Positions 37,479-48,318 are shown, counted from the stretch's first letter. The stretch is DNA of 64,000 nt from Carallia brachiata (GCA_021464245.1 JADCRB010000019.1:496001-560000); one strand, 5' to 3'. The notes: generated from the sequence alone by a model not told the origin. Numbers and translations: made by a program.

Positions 37479-37901
37479 CTAGCAAAGGCTGGCAAAGGTT
37501 CTTTGAAGTTCCAAAGCTCTGGTGAGGATGATCCGGTAGGCAAAGAACTTGAACCTCCCCAAAAGGAAGGCCCAGCACCTCGGAACTTCAAGACCGGCAC
37601 ACAGAGAGACTGACTGTAGTGATGATTCCCAAGTCTGCTTCGACGTAAGGAGAGTAGTTGGAACTTCCCTGTACGTTGCCGCATCCAAAGGAAGATTAGG
37701 ATGATTGCAGCTTCTCATCCCTCTGTGGTAGATGTGAACTAAGGAGAATAGTTGGAACTCCATGACACCGATGGCGTTGGAGACTGAGTTTCGAGGGCTT
37801 TTAACGGATCCCTCGAGGAAGACACTCCTTCTTTTCTTCTTAACTCGTGCGCTCCAACTTCTTGATCGAAGAACTTCCTGAGACAAGTGCAGACTAGCCA
37901 T
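37479..37901 (-). pseudogene. Unknown second ORF of element A, between the WOX gene and the 3' LTR
   Basis: 140 codons from the ATG at 37901. Begins MASLHLSQ, with a basic patch KKKRR near residue 21, then SNAIGVMEF, SLVHIYHR, RSCNHPNLPLDAA, TTLLTSKQT and SLCAGLEV. The same segments occur in the same order in element B at 59739-60062, mostly in the same frame, after a start that differs by small length changes. I do not recognise a family. A second frame (37684-37232) is also partly conserved with B (SSSLPTGSSS, ELWNFK), so which frame is coding is open. The position is where other Ty3/gypsy elements carry env-like or accessory genes. Confidence 0.45.
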
Positions 37902-38090
37902 TTTCTTTTGAGAAAGAAGAGCTGAGGGGTGAGTATTACAACTCGGGAATGCAAGATATATATATACATATGATAAAGATTTTTTTTTTTTGAAAAATCA
38001 AAAAGAAGGTACGCAGATTTGAGTAGGGTCATCCACATCCCTTCCGTGCATAAGAGACAAAAGAGGCAACGGCTGACGCGTGTCACGAAA

Positions 38091-38166
38091 GTCATTACCG
38101 TGTGTTGCAGAAGTCGTTGCCGTGTGCTGGAGAAGTCGTTACCGTGTGCTGCCAAAGTCATTGCAC
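38091..38166. repeat. 22-bp tandem repeat, about 3.4 units
   Basis: Units of the form GTC(A/G)TT(A/G)CCGTGTG(T/C)TG follow one another between the WOX gene and the second ORF of element A. The region in B (59520-59560) is related but not clearly repeated. Confidence 0.7.
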
Positions 38167-38184
38167 CTTATCTTGTCGGTCGTC

Positions 38185-38779
38185 CTAGTGGGGCCCGAGG
38201 TGCAACTCCAAGTCAAGCTCGACCTCGTCTGGTGGGCCGATGATGTTGACGTCGACGTCGACGTCGCTTTCTAGCTGGTTGATGCTGCCAGAATATTCTG
38301 GAAAGAGAGGCAAAGTTTCGCCGGAATAACTCCTTTCTGCTAGAAAAATTCCTCCTAGACTCAAGTATCTAGGAGGGATGAACCCTTGGCTGACTCCGTA
38401 AGACCACCAGGACCAGCATGCATGCTCCCGTGGAGAGACCATTGTAGTGGAAGAACTCGGACCTGCTTCATTTGAGGGCGAAGCTGTACCAGTGGGATTT
38501 ACTATCGGAACGACAGACTGTTCTTTGGAAAAAGCAGTTCTCAGTGCTGGCTTCTTCCTGCTTCTCCGATTCTGGAACCAATAAAACACATTTTTTCCTT
38601 CGATTGCCCCGAGCAGGCGCAATCGTGAGACAAGTTGGTAAATTTGAGATGCATTAGGAAATACCTCCATTGTTGTGGAAGACTTCCTCCAAAATTTGCA
38701 ATTGTGCCATGGTCGGTTGCCACCTTGTGCGGGGTGACCTTTCTTCTCCCTTGTCTTGAGGTTCTGCAACTGGTTCCAT
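38185..38779 (-). pseudogene. WUSCHEL-class (WOX) homeobox gene carried by element A
   Basis: The ATG at 38779 opens a frame with [20 protein letters not shown], helix 1 of a WOX homeodomain (RWxPTxxQLxIL). A one-base-scale frameshift near 38655-38662 moves the rest to the frame of 38799-38185: [24 protein letters not shown] and RRSRKK, helices 2 and 3 with the WOX hallmark [11 protein letters not shown] (38566-38595). C-terminal to it are TLPLFPEY (38299-38316), like the WUS-box TLxLFPx, and LDLELHLG (about 38198-38218), like the EAR repressor motif. This order is that of WUS-clade proteins, which repress transcription in meristem stem-cell control. Sense to gag-pol. Tryptophan 48 and asparagine 51 of the homeodomain are kept here; the frameshift disables this copy. 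Confidence 0.85.
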
Positions 38780-38869
38780 CTTGCTGGGCAGAGGAGCAAA
38801 GGTCTTGGTAGTGTGAAGATCGGTTGAGACTGATGCTGAGTTTCAGACTCAAACCCTCCGTTGCTTTTA

Positions 38870-39228
38870 TATTTTTGGGTCGTTCACAGTTTATACTCAT
38901 GCGGGCCAAGAGTTGGATTGGATTTTGAACTTGAGTTCTGGACTGTGTCTGGAACTTGGAATTTTTGGGTTTTGAGTTTTGGATTGGATTTGGGTCGAGT
39001 GTTTGGGCCTTTAAACTTGGATTTTTGGATTTGGGTCGAGTGTTTGGGTTTTGGACTTGGATTTTTTGGATTTGGGTTGAGTGTTTGGGTTTTGAGTCTG
39101 GACTTAACTTTCAGGTTTTTGAGTTGGGGCGTTGAGTTGGGCTCAAGTGTTTGGGTTTGGATTTTTGCTTGGACTTTCAGATCGGGACTTCCAAACTCTT
39201 TTTTTTTTTTCTATTTTTTTGATTTTTT

Positions 39229-39264
<36 letters not shown>

Positions 39265-39325
39265 CTTTTTTTTTTTGATTTTTTTTTTTATTTTTTTGAT
39301 TTTTTTTGATTTAAAAAAAACATAT
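38870..39325 (-). repeat. Minisatellite and A-rich tract between integrase and the WOX gene, element A
   Basis: On the minus strand, degenerate units such as CCCAAACACTCGACCCAAATCC repeat every 20-40 bases (38870-39190), preceded by a long A-rich run (39190-39320). Element B has the same arrangement at 58255-58745. The 176-codon plus-strand frame over it is a by-product. Confidence 0.75.
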
Positions 39326-40400
39326 TTACACATAATACTGTTTCAAAAATTTACCATTAATCGGGCCAATTCGGACGCCTTCTTGGTCTGACAGCATGTA
39401 AGCGTTGTGAGTGTAGGCCTCCTGCACTAAGTATGGCCCGTCCCATTTGGAAGTAAGCTTGTCACCAGGCCGATGCTTCATGTTGATGGGCCGTCGCACT
39501 GCAAGAACAAGGTCTCCAACTTGAAAAGATCGAGGGCGGACCCTGCGGTTGAACTGTTGGTGAGCCGGGCTTGGTAGCACTCAAGTTGCTGTTGTGCTTC
39601 GAGCCTCCTTTCATCGAGGGCTTCTAACTCATCCAGACGTAGGCGAGCATTCTCCTCCTGTGTGAGTCCTTCCAGAACAGCCATGCGCAGATGGAATCTG
39701 TGTTTCCAACGGCAGTATTGCTTCGACACCGTAGACAAGTGAGTATGGCGTCGCCTGTGTTGGAGTCCGGTAAGTTGTACGATACGCCCATAATGCCTCC
39801 GGAATTCTGTCATGCCAATCTCTTTTGGATTTAGAGACTACCTTCCGCAACAGGTTGCATAAGGTCTTGTTGAATGCTTCGGCCAAGCCATTTGCTGGGG
39901 CATTGTACATGGATGACTTGTACTGCTTGAACTTGAACTTCTCGCAGAGCTTGTCGATTAAGCTGTTGTAGAACTGCTTACCATTATCAGTGATGATGAA
40001 TCGAGGGACTCCATAGCGATAGATCAGCTGAGTCCGGATGAAATTGGCAACATGCTCCTTCTTTACCTCTCTAAGTGGAATGGCTTCAGCCCATTTTGAG
40101 AAGTAGTCGGTTGCTGCGAGGATGTACAGGTGACCCAGGGATGACTTTGGCAAGGGCCCCACGAGACCCCAAGCTTCAAAGGGCCAGGATGAGACAGTTG
40201 GATGCAGTGGCTCCTGGTTGATGTATGTAATTGCATGAAATTGACAAGCTTGACAGTTTTAGCAAACTCAATTGAATCACGTACCATGTTGGCCAGTAGT
40301 ATCCCATCCTTCTGAGTTGGAAGTGCAACTTAGGCCCTGATTGATGTCCGCCACAAACACCAGAATGTGCTTCAGTGAGAGCCTGTTTTGCCTCTTCATT
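39326..40400 (-). pseudogene. Integrase of element A
   Basis: Inserts the cDNA into host DNA. The zinc-binding part (EAHSGVCGGHQ, then CQ.CQ) lies at about 40390-40240 in broken frames. The catalytic core is open at 40162-39629: ATDYFSKWAEAIP (first Asp), FIITDNGKQF (second Asp), NGLAEAFNKTL (Glu), then WAYRTTYRTPTQATPYSLVY. The C-terminal part is in another frame (39580-39326): RVRPRSFQVGDLVL, KWDGPYLV, ending INGKFLKQYY, the standard Tat ending, without a chromodomain. At least two frame changes. Confidence 0.9.
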
Positions 40401-40401
40401 G

Positions 40402-41284
40402 CTAGGCAGCGAAGTAAAACTCCATCAAAAGACCTTCGATACAGAGCATCCTTGAGATATATGAAGCGGGGAGCTCGTCGTTGAATTTCTGTCTTATGAC
40501 GACGATCTTCGGCAGCTTCCCGTGCTGTAGGTAGTCAATGATTGGTTGGCGCCAATCCTCGTCCTCCGCGAGACGTACATACAGCGTTGGCTGCTGTAGT
40601 TTCTTCATCATCCTTCTGTGGCACTATCCATTTCTGGCATACGGCAACAACTGTAGCCTGGATTTCTGACTTTGCAAGAGAAGTGGCCAGGTTAGCCAAC
40701 GCGTCTGCCTGAGTGTTTTCTCGTCGAGGCACATGCTCCAAGGTGATGCTTTCAAATTCATCCATTAGCTGTCGAGCACGTTGATGGTAAGGCGCAAGGT
40801 CCTCTTTCTTCACATCATACAATCCTGTAAGTTGGTTGATGACGAGCTGGGAATCTCCATGGACTTCTATAGTTGGAATCTTCATATCGACAGCCATTTG
40901 AAGACCAATGATCAAAGCCTGGTATTCAGCAACATTATTTGAACATAACTCACCGAGAATGATAGCATATGGTAGTATTTGTCGTTGAGGAGTGACAAAC
41001 ACTATACCGGCACCAGCACCATCACGCCTTGCTGCACCATCAAAGAACATCGTCCATGGTGGCAGTGTCTCAATGTAAAAGACCTCTTCATCTGGAAGAT
41101 CATCTGTGAACTCCCAATCTGACGGAACAGGGTGATCTGCAAGGAAGTCTGCTAGAGCTTGTCCTTTGACTGCTTTTTGAGGCACGTAGACAATGTCGTA
41201 GCTTTGTAGGATTACTGCCCACTTGGCAAGTCGTCCTGACAAGATTGGTCTATAAGATATATTTGACAGGATCAGCTCTGGCAA
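40402..41284 (-). pseudogene. Second (archaeal-type) RNase H domain of element A
   Basis: Frame 41284-40535: after the tail of the first RNase H (LAKWAVILQSYDIVYVPQKA), a new domain begins MFFDGAARRDGAGAGIVFVT, then ELCSNNVAEYQALIIGLQMA, EVHGDSQLVINQLTG and HVPRRENTQADALANLA. These carry the D, E, D, D set of an RNase H fold. A second RNase H after the first is the known mark of Tat-type Ty3/gypsy elements. A linker to integrase continues at 40611-40402 (DEDWRQPIIDYLQHGKLP). Confidence 0.88.
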
Positions 41285-41620
41285 TGAGACGTACCGTGTG
41301 AGCTTGCATGTAGTGCCTCAGCTTGTCAATGGCAAAGAACAGTGCTAGACATGTCTTTTCAATGGGCGAATAACTCAGCTCCGGACCGTTTAGTGTTCTG
41401 CTCAAGTAGTACAGGGCAACTTCCTTTCCCTGCTCGTTTTCCTGTGCAAGCAAGGCTCCCAAAGATCTTTCCTGCGCTGCAATGTAGAGAATCAACGACT
41501 TTCCTTGAATTGGAGCTCCTAGGACTGGTGGATTGGAAAGGTACTTCTTTATGCTCAAAGGCTTTGCTGCAAGCTTCGTCCCACTCGAAGTTGACATCCT
41601 TCTTCATCAACCGATGGAAA
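41250..41620 (-). pseudogene. First RNase H domain of element A
   Basis: KKDVNFEWDEACSKAFE, then LSNPPVLGAPIQGKSLILYI, ALLAQENEQGKEVALYYLSR and IEKTCLALFFAIDKLRHYMQ. This is the usual connection plus RNase H after a Ty3/gypsy reverse transcriptase. A frameshift near 41555 separates its two parts. Confidence 0.88.
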
Positions 41621-41636
41621 GGTTGACATCTCCCAG

Positions 41637-42345
41637 CTAAATTGGAGATGAAACGGCGAATGTAGCCAGCTTTCCTTGTAGACTTCGCAGCTCGTGCAGG
41701 TTTTTAGGTTCAGGCATCTTTTGAATTGCCTCAACCTTTGACTGATCAACTTCGATTCCACGATGGCGCACCACGAACCCAAGAAACTTTCCTGATGTGA
41801 CACCGAATGCGCACTTGAGAGGGTTCATTTTGAGCTGATGCCTCCGAAGTCTTTCGAACACTGTCTTGAGATCCTCGAGGTGGTCTTTGCGCTTCTTAGT
41901 CTTTACAACTAAGTCATCAACATAACATTCTACAATCTTGTGCAGCATGTCATCAAAAATTTTTTGCATAGCACGTTGATAAGTGGCGCCAGCATTTTTA
42001 ATCCAAACGGCATAACTTTGTAGCAGTATATACCTTTTGGGGTGCGGAATGCTGTCAACTCCTCGTCTTCTGGTGCCATTCTGATTTGGTTATAGCCTGA
42101 AGAACCATCCATGAAAGACAATGCTTCGTGACCCGTTGTTGCATCGACTGTGATCTCCGTTATGGGCAACGGAAAGTCATCTTTCGGGCAGGCCTGTTAA
42201 GATCTCGAAAATCAACACATACCCTCAACTGTCCATTCTTCTTTCTTACTGGGACAATGTTGGCAATCCACGTTGGGTAGGTGACCTCTCGGATGAAGCC
42301 GCATTGATCAGCTTGTTCACCTCCTCCTCGATTTGTGGAATGAGT
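41637..42345 (-). pseudogene. Reverse transcriptase of element A
   Basis: CGFIREVTYPTWIANIVPVR, KKNGQLRVCVDFRDLN (42300-42180), then MPITEITVDATTGHEALSF with DGSSGYNQIRM (42169-42050), FRTPKGIYCYKVMPFGLK, and after a frame change YVDDLVVKTK (near 41920), the catalytic Y-x-D-D box, and HQLKMNPLKCAFGV. Two or more small indels break the frame, one in the FGLKNAG-type segment near 42000. Confidence 0.92.
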
Positions 42346-43509
42346 TCCGGGCGGAACCGTCGTTGTGGCTGCTTGACAGAACGACACCCTTCTTTACTGC
42401 TAGATGCACCGCAATTTTTGGGTCAAGTCCAGGCATTTCTTTGTAACTCCATGCGAACACGTCCCTGTATTGACTTAATACCTGAACATATTCTTGCTCT
42501 TCTTCTGCAGTAAGTAAAGCACTTACAAATGTAGGTCGAGGATCTTCCGGAGAGCCAAGATTGACCTCCTTGAGTTCATCAACAGTTGCTTGGCCACCAT
42601 CTTCAAGTTCCGGGGGAGCCTCCTTCACTTCACCATCTGATGAGTCGGACTCAGCCTCCTCGCTAATTGTGACATGAAATGCAGAACCTCTGACTTCACC
42701 TTCTTTGTTTGACTGGATAAGCCTGTCTTGTTTGGTGGTGGTGATGGCACGTGCATCAGCTGCTCGGCTTCGGCTCTTTAGCGTGATCCGCACAGGTGAC
42801 TTCTCCTGATAGCCTAAGCCAGGTCGGGACTGTGATGTTTGAGAAGCGGCGCCATGTGTGGACGGCAGCGTACCCATTGTGCTCGGGTTTGAGAAGTCAT
42901 AGCCCGCCTTTGCCAAAAGCTTGTATGCATTAGGATCAAATCCTTCATGTGTTCTTCTTTCTGGAAGTGAGCCGCCTTCGACTGCCCCCGTGTGTGGTTT
43001 GACGAAGCCTTTTAATGGTTTTGAAGACAAAACCGGCTCAATCTTTGGTATCGGCAGAGTGTAAGTCTCCTTCAGGTTGTGCAGCTCCTTTGTTTTGGGT
43101 TGGCTATGACCTTGCTCCTGTTTAAGATCAATACAATAAGAGAAAGGGGGTTGACCTTCTGAGCGTCGTGACTTCGGCACATAGCGTAGGACTGGAGTGG
43201 AGCTTGAAGATGCAACATCCTTCGGACGAGTTCAGCAGGCTGTGGCAGCTTTTCATTTGTTGGAGCCTGGGTTGGCATTGGCAGGTTCTTCGACAGCTTT
43301 TCCCTTTTTGTGGATGCCCCCAGTCCAAGTAGCTTTTGATGGAATGATCTCCGGATTGTCTGTGTCGTGTAGAAGACTGCATCCGCCAAATGTGATTCAG
43401 CATCATCGAACGGCTTTAAGTCAGCATTGACCTTTTGAACGCCACCATTGTAGTACTTGAAGCACTGGATGCAGGGCTTGAGAGCACAACTCCATTTCCA
43501 TGAATCCAC
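42317..43509 (-). pseudogene. Protease-to-reverse transcriptase linker of element A
   Basis: 287 open codons at 43180-42317 plus a preceding part at 43509-43100. Segments such as FDDAESHLADAVFYT and GFDPNAYKLLAKAGYDFSNP, then VLSQYRDVFAWSYKEMPGLD leading into the reverse transcriptase. This long linker is shared by Tat-type polyproteins and is well kept in element B (54160-55130). Role in the family not established. Confidence 0.75.
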
Positions 43510-44483
43510 GGTCGTCCTAGCAACATCTTATACGTGGTACGTGCATCGATCACATGAAACAGAGTGCTAGAAGTGAGATTACCGATAGTTAGCTCCAAGC
43601 GAATCATCCCAATTGCTTTCTGTCCTCCTTGATTAAAGCCATGAATCATCAAGCGGCTGTCTGATAATTCATCAACACCGATGCCGAGCTCCTTTATGGT
43701 GGATTTTGGGATAATATTGACTGTCGAACCATCGTCGATCAGAATACGTCGGACCTTCTGTTCTCTCACGTAGCCTAATACATACAGCGGCCGATTGTGG
43801 GGTTTGGACCCCAGTAGGAGATCCTCATCTGAAAATGAGATAGCGGAGTAACATCCGACGTGATTTTGGTCCCCCTGCTGCTCCGCTGAGTTAGAATCAT
43901 TTGATGGCTGTGATTCAGCTGAGGTCTGGAGAGTATTGCTGACTTGATTTTGCCATACTTCTGTTGATTGCAAAGCTATAAACAGCTGAGGGTTAGCAAG
44001 AAGGGTTTGGAGAGCTTCATATACCTTCTCCGTTGTCGACTTTTTGTTGTTGAGCGGCTCCTCCTTACAGTGTGTCACTCCTTTTGATGGTTTTGAAGTG
44101 ATGGTGGTCTGGTTTGCAGAAGTTATGCCTTCCTGGTCCAGAATGATTTTATTCTGGCTCTTGAGCTTCATGATTAACTCCTTTAGGACGGAACACTTAT
44201 CGATTGGATGACTTACTATGCGGTGATACTTGCAGAATCTTGGATCGTTGACTCGATCCTTTTCATTGGGCCGCTTGCACTCTGGGAGTTCGATCAGCTT
44301 TGCCTCCAAAAGTTGTTCAAGAATGTCGGGGACGTCTGAGTCGGGGAATGGATACTGCTTCTGCTTCAACTCTCGCAATGTCACCTTTCGCCTTTCCTGT
44401 TGTTTTGGCTGAGTTATTTGGGTCGGAGGATTTACCTTAGCTTTGGCGCCCACTTTTACTGGTGCGGCTTCAACAGTCATCAC
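43416..44483 (-). pseudogene. gag C-terminus and aspartic protease of element A
   Basis: 355 open codons. Near residue 80, RFCKYHRIVSHPIDKCSVLK is the atypical C-H-H-C zinc-knuckle-like motif of Tat gag. From about residue 225 the protease: YVLGYVREQKVRRILIDDGS (DDGS replaces the usual D-T/S-G), STVNIIPKSTIKELGI, and GRPWIHGNG near the end. The start overlaps the previous frame by a few bases; comparison of the two frames shows a one-base slip in an A-rich run near 44485. Confidence 0.88.
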
Positions 44484-45781
44484 TTCTTTTCCTTTTCCGG
44501 AGCTGTTGGTTTCTTAATCTCCCTTCTGCCCCCTTGCTGGTCCAACTGGATGGGAACCGTGCCTCCGGAAGTCTGGATGCTTATCTCCATATCATGTGCG
44601 CGGGTCGCCAGTTCTTCAAAAGTTCGGGGTTTGACACCCTGCAGGATGTATAACAGCTCCCAATGCATTCCCTGGATGCACATCTCCACGGCAGAAGTCT
44701 CCGTCAGACGATTTTTGCAGTCCAAGCTGAGGGCACGCCATCTGTTGATGTATTCGACAACGGGCACTTCTTTCCATTGTTTGGTGCTGGTAAGCTCCAT
44801 CATACTTACCGTCCTTCAAGTGCTGAAAAATCTATTAAAGAACTCTCGTTGTAGCTGTTCCCAACTATCGATTGATTCTAGTTCAAGATTTATGAACCAG
44901 GTGAAAGCGGTCTCCCTAAGTGAACGAACAAACTGTTTCACCAAGAGATCTCCGTAAGTCCCTGCGTTGTTGCAGGTTTCAACGAAGTGGGCGATGTGCT
45001 GCTTGGGATCGCCTCGTCCGTCGAATTGTTGAAATTTGGGCGGCTGGTAGCCCAAAGGCATGTTGAGACTTTCGATCCGTCTGGTGTACGGTTTGACGTA
45101 CATCTGCGATCCTTGGAAGGATGTAGCTTGTTGCAGTCGGATCGTATTAACTATCATTTCCTGCAATTGTTGAACAGATAGCGAAGCTACAGAATTTGAG
45201 GGTGGCAGCTGTGTAGAACTACCTAGTCGCTTTTCTGCAGTGAAGACGTCGGCTGGTGTGGCTTCTCGAGTGAAACCGGGTGGATATGATTGCTCCTCGC
45301 GAATTTCAGGATCAACTTGGATCGGGGCCTTTCCTTTGAGAACGGCAATCTGTTGATCTTTTTCCTCCACGACTCTGATCTGCTGCAAAATTTTGTTCTC
45401 CAATTCTGAAATCCTTTCTTCTATACTGGTTGTGTTGGTCATCATGATGGCAACAAATGAGGCTCCGGGAAAGACTTAGGGAGAAAACTCTTCTGATTCT
45501 TCTGTGTGAGTTGAATTTTGTTGAGCAGGCTTCGTCGTGTTGCCCCCGACTTCGATCGGGGTGGGTGATCGACTCCTCCATGCGGCAAGAGAGTCAGGGG
45601 AGAGATCCTGTTGTGCGAGTTGTGGACTCTCCATTTCGATATTTTTTTGGGTTTGGACGGCAAAAAATTGTGTCCGTTCCCGGGTTTCTAGACCTGCGTA
45701 CCCAGGTAGGGTAGTTGATGCAGACAGTGGAGCCGTTGCCTTCTTTTTTGTGGCAGCAGTTGTACTCCTTTTCGGTGCCAT
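44480..45781 (-). pseudogene. gag of element A, with two in-frame stops
   Basis: Starts MAPKRSTTAATKKKATAPLS at 45781. After a stop at 45478-45476 it continues in the same frame (45445-44816) with a coiled-coil stretch (SIEERISELENKILQQIRVV) and the retrotransposon gag core (FVETCNNAG, FVRSLRETAFTWF, WEQLQREFFNRFF). After a TGA at 44818-44816, likely from CGA, it runs to 44480 (YINRWRALSLDC, GMHWELLYILQGVKP). The three parts are one former gene for the capsid protein. Confidence 0.88.
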
Positions 45782-45955
45782 TTAATGTGCTGAACACCTG
45801 TAAAATTTTTTTTTTTTTACTTTTTATTTTTTACTTTTTTACTCTTTTTTTTTACTTTTTACTTTTTTTTTGTCTTTTTTTTTCTTTTTTTTTCTCTCGA
45901 CTCCCCTTTTATCTCTTTTTTTTTTTTTTTAAGAAACAAGAGATGGGAGGTAAAA

Positions 45956-45981
45956 ATGTCCCACTGGGCGTGCAAAAAATT
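45956..45981 (-). promoter_or_regulatory. Primer binding site region of element A
   Basis: Right after the 5' LTR the minus strand reads AATTTTTTGCACGCCCAG then TGGGAC. Element B has TGGCATGCCCGGTGGGA at the same place. I do not assign the tRNA. Confidence 0.6.
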
Positions 45982-46787
45982 TGTAAAGGGTAAATTTCGA
46001 GTCTAAAACAATTAAACTCGAAAATACAAAAATAAATTACAAATTGAAAATTGTAAAAATAATAGAAAATTTACGTGGTTCGATCTCCGTAGATCCTCCG
46101 ATTAGTGTTCCTTTTTTGACTCCGTCAAGGGCTGCACGAGCTTGATCTTGACAGAAATAAATTTCACAACTTTTTCTTGAACTGGGTAGACTGAAACTGG
46201 ATCTGATTTAGACGTTTAGACTACGGTTAAGGACCACAGAAACCAGATCTGAGCTGATTTGACTTAATTTCACCGAGGGTCGAAGGGACTTGTTCTCGGA
46301 TGAGTTGCCTGGATTTTGCTGAGAGCCGTATGAGGCTTAATCTCAGCCGGATTTGTAGTAATTTGATATTTTCAGATTTATATTCTCATAAATTCATATC
46401 TAGGGCGATCGGAGAATATAAATCTAAAAATAACTTTGGAAATGGAAACAGTAAATTTTTTGGGCCTTACCCCTGAAATATCTCTCAAAAAGGAGTTAGG
46501 AGAGTATACTGCAGAGTAAAAGTACGTAAGAAATGGAGAAATTTTCTTAAGAGATTTTCAAAATTTTCTTTTTCTCTCAAATTCTCTGAATTTTTCTGTT
46601 TACAGATTTGCTGAATATGTTTTGAACTGAGGGGTAGGGCCTTATTTATAGGGCTATTTTCCCATATGAACATCACATGAGAAATAAATCTTTTTTCTGA
46701 AATATTTTTCTTTGGCCGGCATCGCTGATTTCAAGGTCAACAACGCCGGCCTTTAACTTCTCTTTTTTTTTTTTTTCTTTATTTACA
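45982..46787 (-). repeat. 5' LTR of element A
   Basis: 806 bp, TGTAAATA...CCTTTACA on the minus strand, with the same U3 palindromes as the 3' LTR but slightly decayed (GGCATCGCTGATTTCAAGGT). Confidence 0.9.
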
Positions 46788-47160
46788 CATTAAAGAATCT
46801 AGATTTGCTGTGTTGGATGATGAAGGAAATAAAAATATTAAGCTGAATACGGTAGAAACTGCGGACAATCATATCAGGCAACCACTACTTAGGTCCATAT
46901 CTCCGTCAAAGATTTCGGTTTTAAAATCAAATTCGTTATTGATCTCAGAATCAAATATTGCAGAAAATAATCCTCGTATCTCCGCTAAGGCACTTGGAAA
47001 GAAAAATAATCTCTAGCAAAATCTTGGCATAACTTTTAATATTTCTCATACAATTAAGCAAAATGTTCATGCAGAAAATAATTAAGATCATATTCTTAGC
47101 GCACCAATTGGCCAATTTGGGTCTGGTCCATCTTCTACTATATAAGTGCTAAAGAATATT
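46788..47160 (+). pseudogene. LINE ORF1-like fragment split by element A
   Basis: From the target repeat on, the frame reads IKESRFAVLDDEGN and runs open to the stop at 47014-47016. The SRF(A)xLxxEG pattern resembles the region after the zinc knuckle in ORF1 of plant LINEs. Beyond the stop the same frame continues NLGITFNISHTIKQ and SAPIGQFGSGPSS. It pairs with KEAIMNSNRNLI on the left of element A. The likeness is weak and the family call tentative. Confidence 0.4.
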
Positions 47161-48318
47161 TTTGCCAACTCCTTTCAAAGCTAGAATCAAGAAATGATCA
47201 CAGAACTCAATTCTAGGAAGCTTAAATATGATTTTTTATTAACTTTCTTGTATCGTAATAAAAGAATTAAAATAAAAAAATATAATAAAGGCATCCGGAG
47301 TATTCATCATTATTTTTAATTGCTCATTTATTTTCTTAGGTTAGCTGCTTCAGTTGCTTTTTTTTATATTTTATATTTTTATTTTTAACCATTTAGTCAT
47401 AAGAAAAAAAGTGATTGAATTATTTATAACTATGATTTAAGGCCGAAAGCTATGTGTGAATGATAGCAGATAATCTCATGTCGTTAATATTTATTTTTAT
47501 TTCTTTTACTAGGATACAATAATTTTTTTTTTCTTTTTTCTTTCCTAACTCCACGCAAGATTCAATTTGAATTTGACGCCAACAACTCCTCACGTTAGCT
47601 TCTTGCTGAAAGCCAACAGCACCCAGGGAAGGGGTGATTTTGTAAGGAGCTAGTTTATACTAATAATTGTTTTGTTTGTTAAAAAAAAAATTAATAATAA
47701 TCAACTTCATTCTTTAGACTACTTGAGTTGAAAAGTTTTTGTTTAATATTTTGAAACAGGCTCCCAATCTAAAATCCGCCTTAGGAGACTTTGATTTTGG
47801 AGAATTCAATACTCTGATTTACTGCAAAAAAAAATTTTAAACAACTAATTGACTGTAAAATTAACGTAAATGAGATTGAATTTCTTGGTAGTAATACTCT
47901 TATTCTAGTCTCAACGACAGCAAAATAAGGGGAAAATAATGTACAAATGAAATTGCAAATTAAATAAATACAATTATAACTCCCTTTTTTCTTTTTTTTT
48001 TTTTTTTTGTTTATCTTTCACGAACTTTAATCCATTAATACAAGGATATAGAGTATGAATCTCACTGAGAATCCTTCCACTTCCACTACCGATTATCGGT
48101 ATATGCTGCCATTAATAGTATCATAATCTTGAGTAGATGGCCTAAAAAAAAAAATTAAAATAGCAGTTGTGGTCAAGAGATTTTGAATATAAAATGACTC
48201 CTATTACACATTTCGGGAACACCAAGGTCAAGATACAGTCAAGATAGGCGATTGATGTTCATATAACACATAAAAGAATCGAACAAGTTTGGCACCCAGA
48301 AAAAAGAGGGGATATGCA

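Larger units (their letters stand above)
36439..46787 (-). mobile_element. Element A: Tat-type Ty3/gypsy LTR retrotransposon carrying a WUSCHEL-class homeobox gene
   Basis: LTRs at 45982-46787 (5') and 36439-37236 (3'), both TGTAAA...TTTACA on either strand. Flanking bases are CATTG (36434-36438) and CATTA (46788-46792), so four of five target bases agree. Minus-strand order: LTR, primer site, gag with zinc-knuckle-like motif, protease, reverse transcriptase, RNase H, a second RNase H (the mark of the Tat lineage), integrase, an A-rich minisatellite, a WOX gene, an unknown ORF, polypurine tract, LTR. Stops and frameshifts in gag, reverse transcriptase and the WOX gene make this copy inactive as written. 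It inserted into an older LINE-like ORF. Confidence 0.92.

Noticed and set aside
38541..38909. 122-codon minus-strand ORF over the start of the WOX gene of A
   Set aside because: A shifted frame of the WOX region; the homeodomain residues lie in the other two frames.
38861..39391. 176-codon plus-strand ORF rich in F, W, G, L
   Set aside because: Antisense of the minisatellite and A-rich tract of element A; repetitive, ends in a long F run from poly(T).
42304..43430. Several 69-94 codon plus-strand ORFs
   Set aside because: Antisense shadows of the linker and reverse transcriptase of element A.
44400..44957. 185-codon plus-strand ORF
   Set aside because: Antisense shadow of gag of element A.
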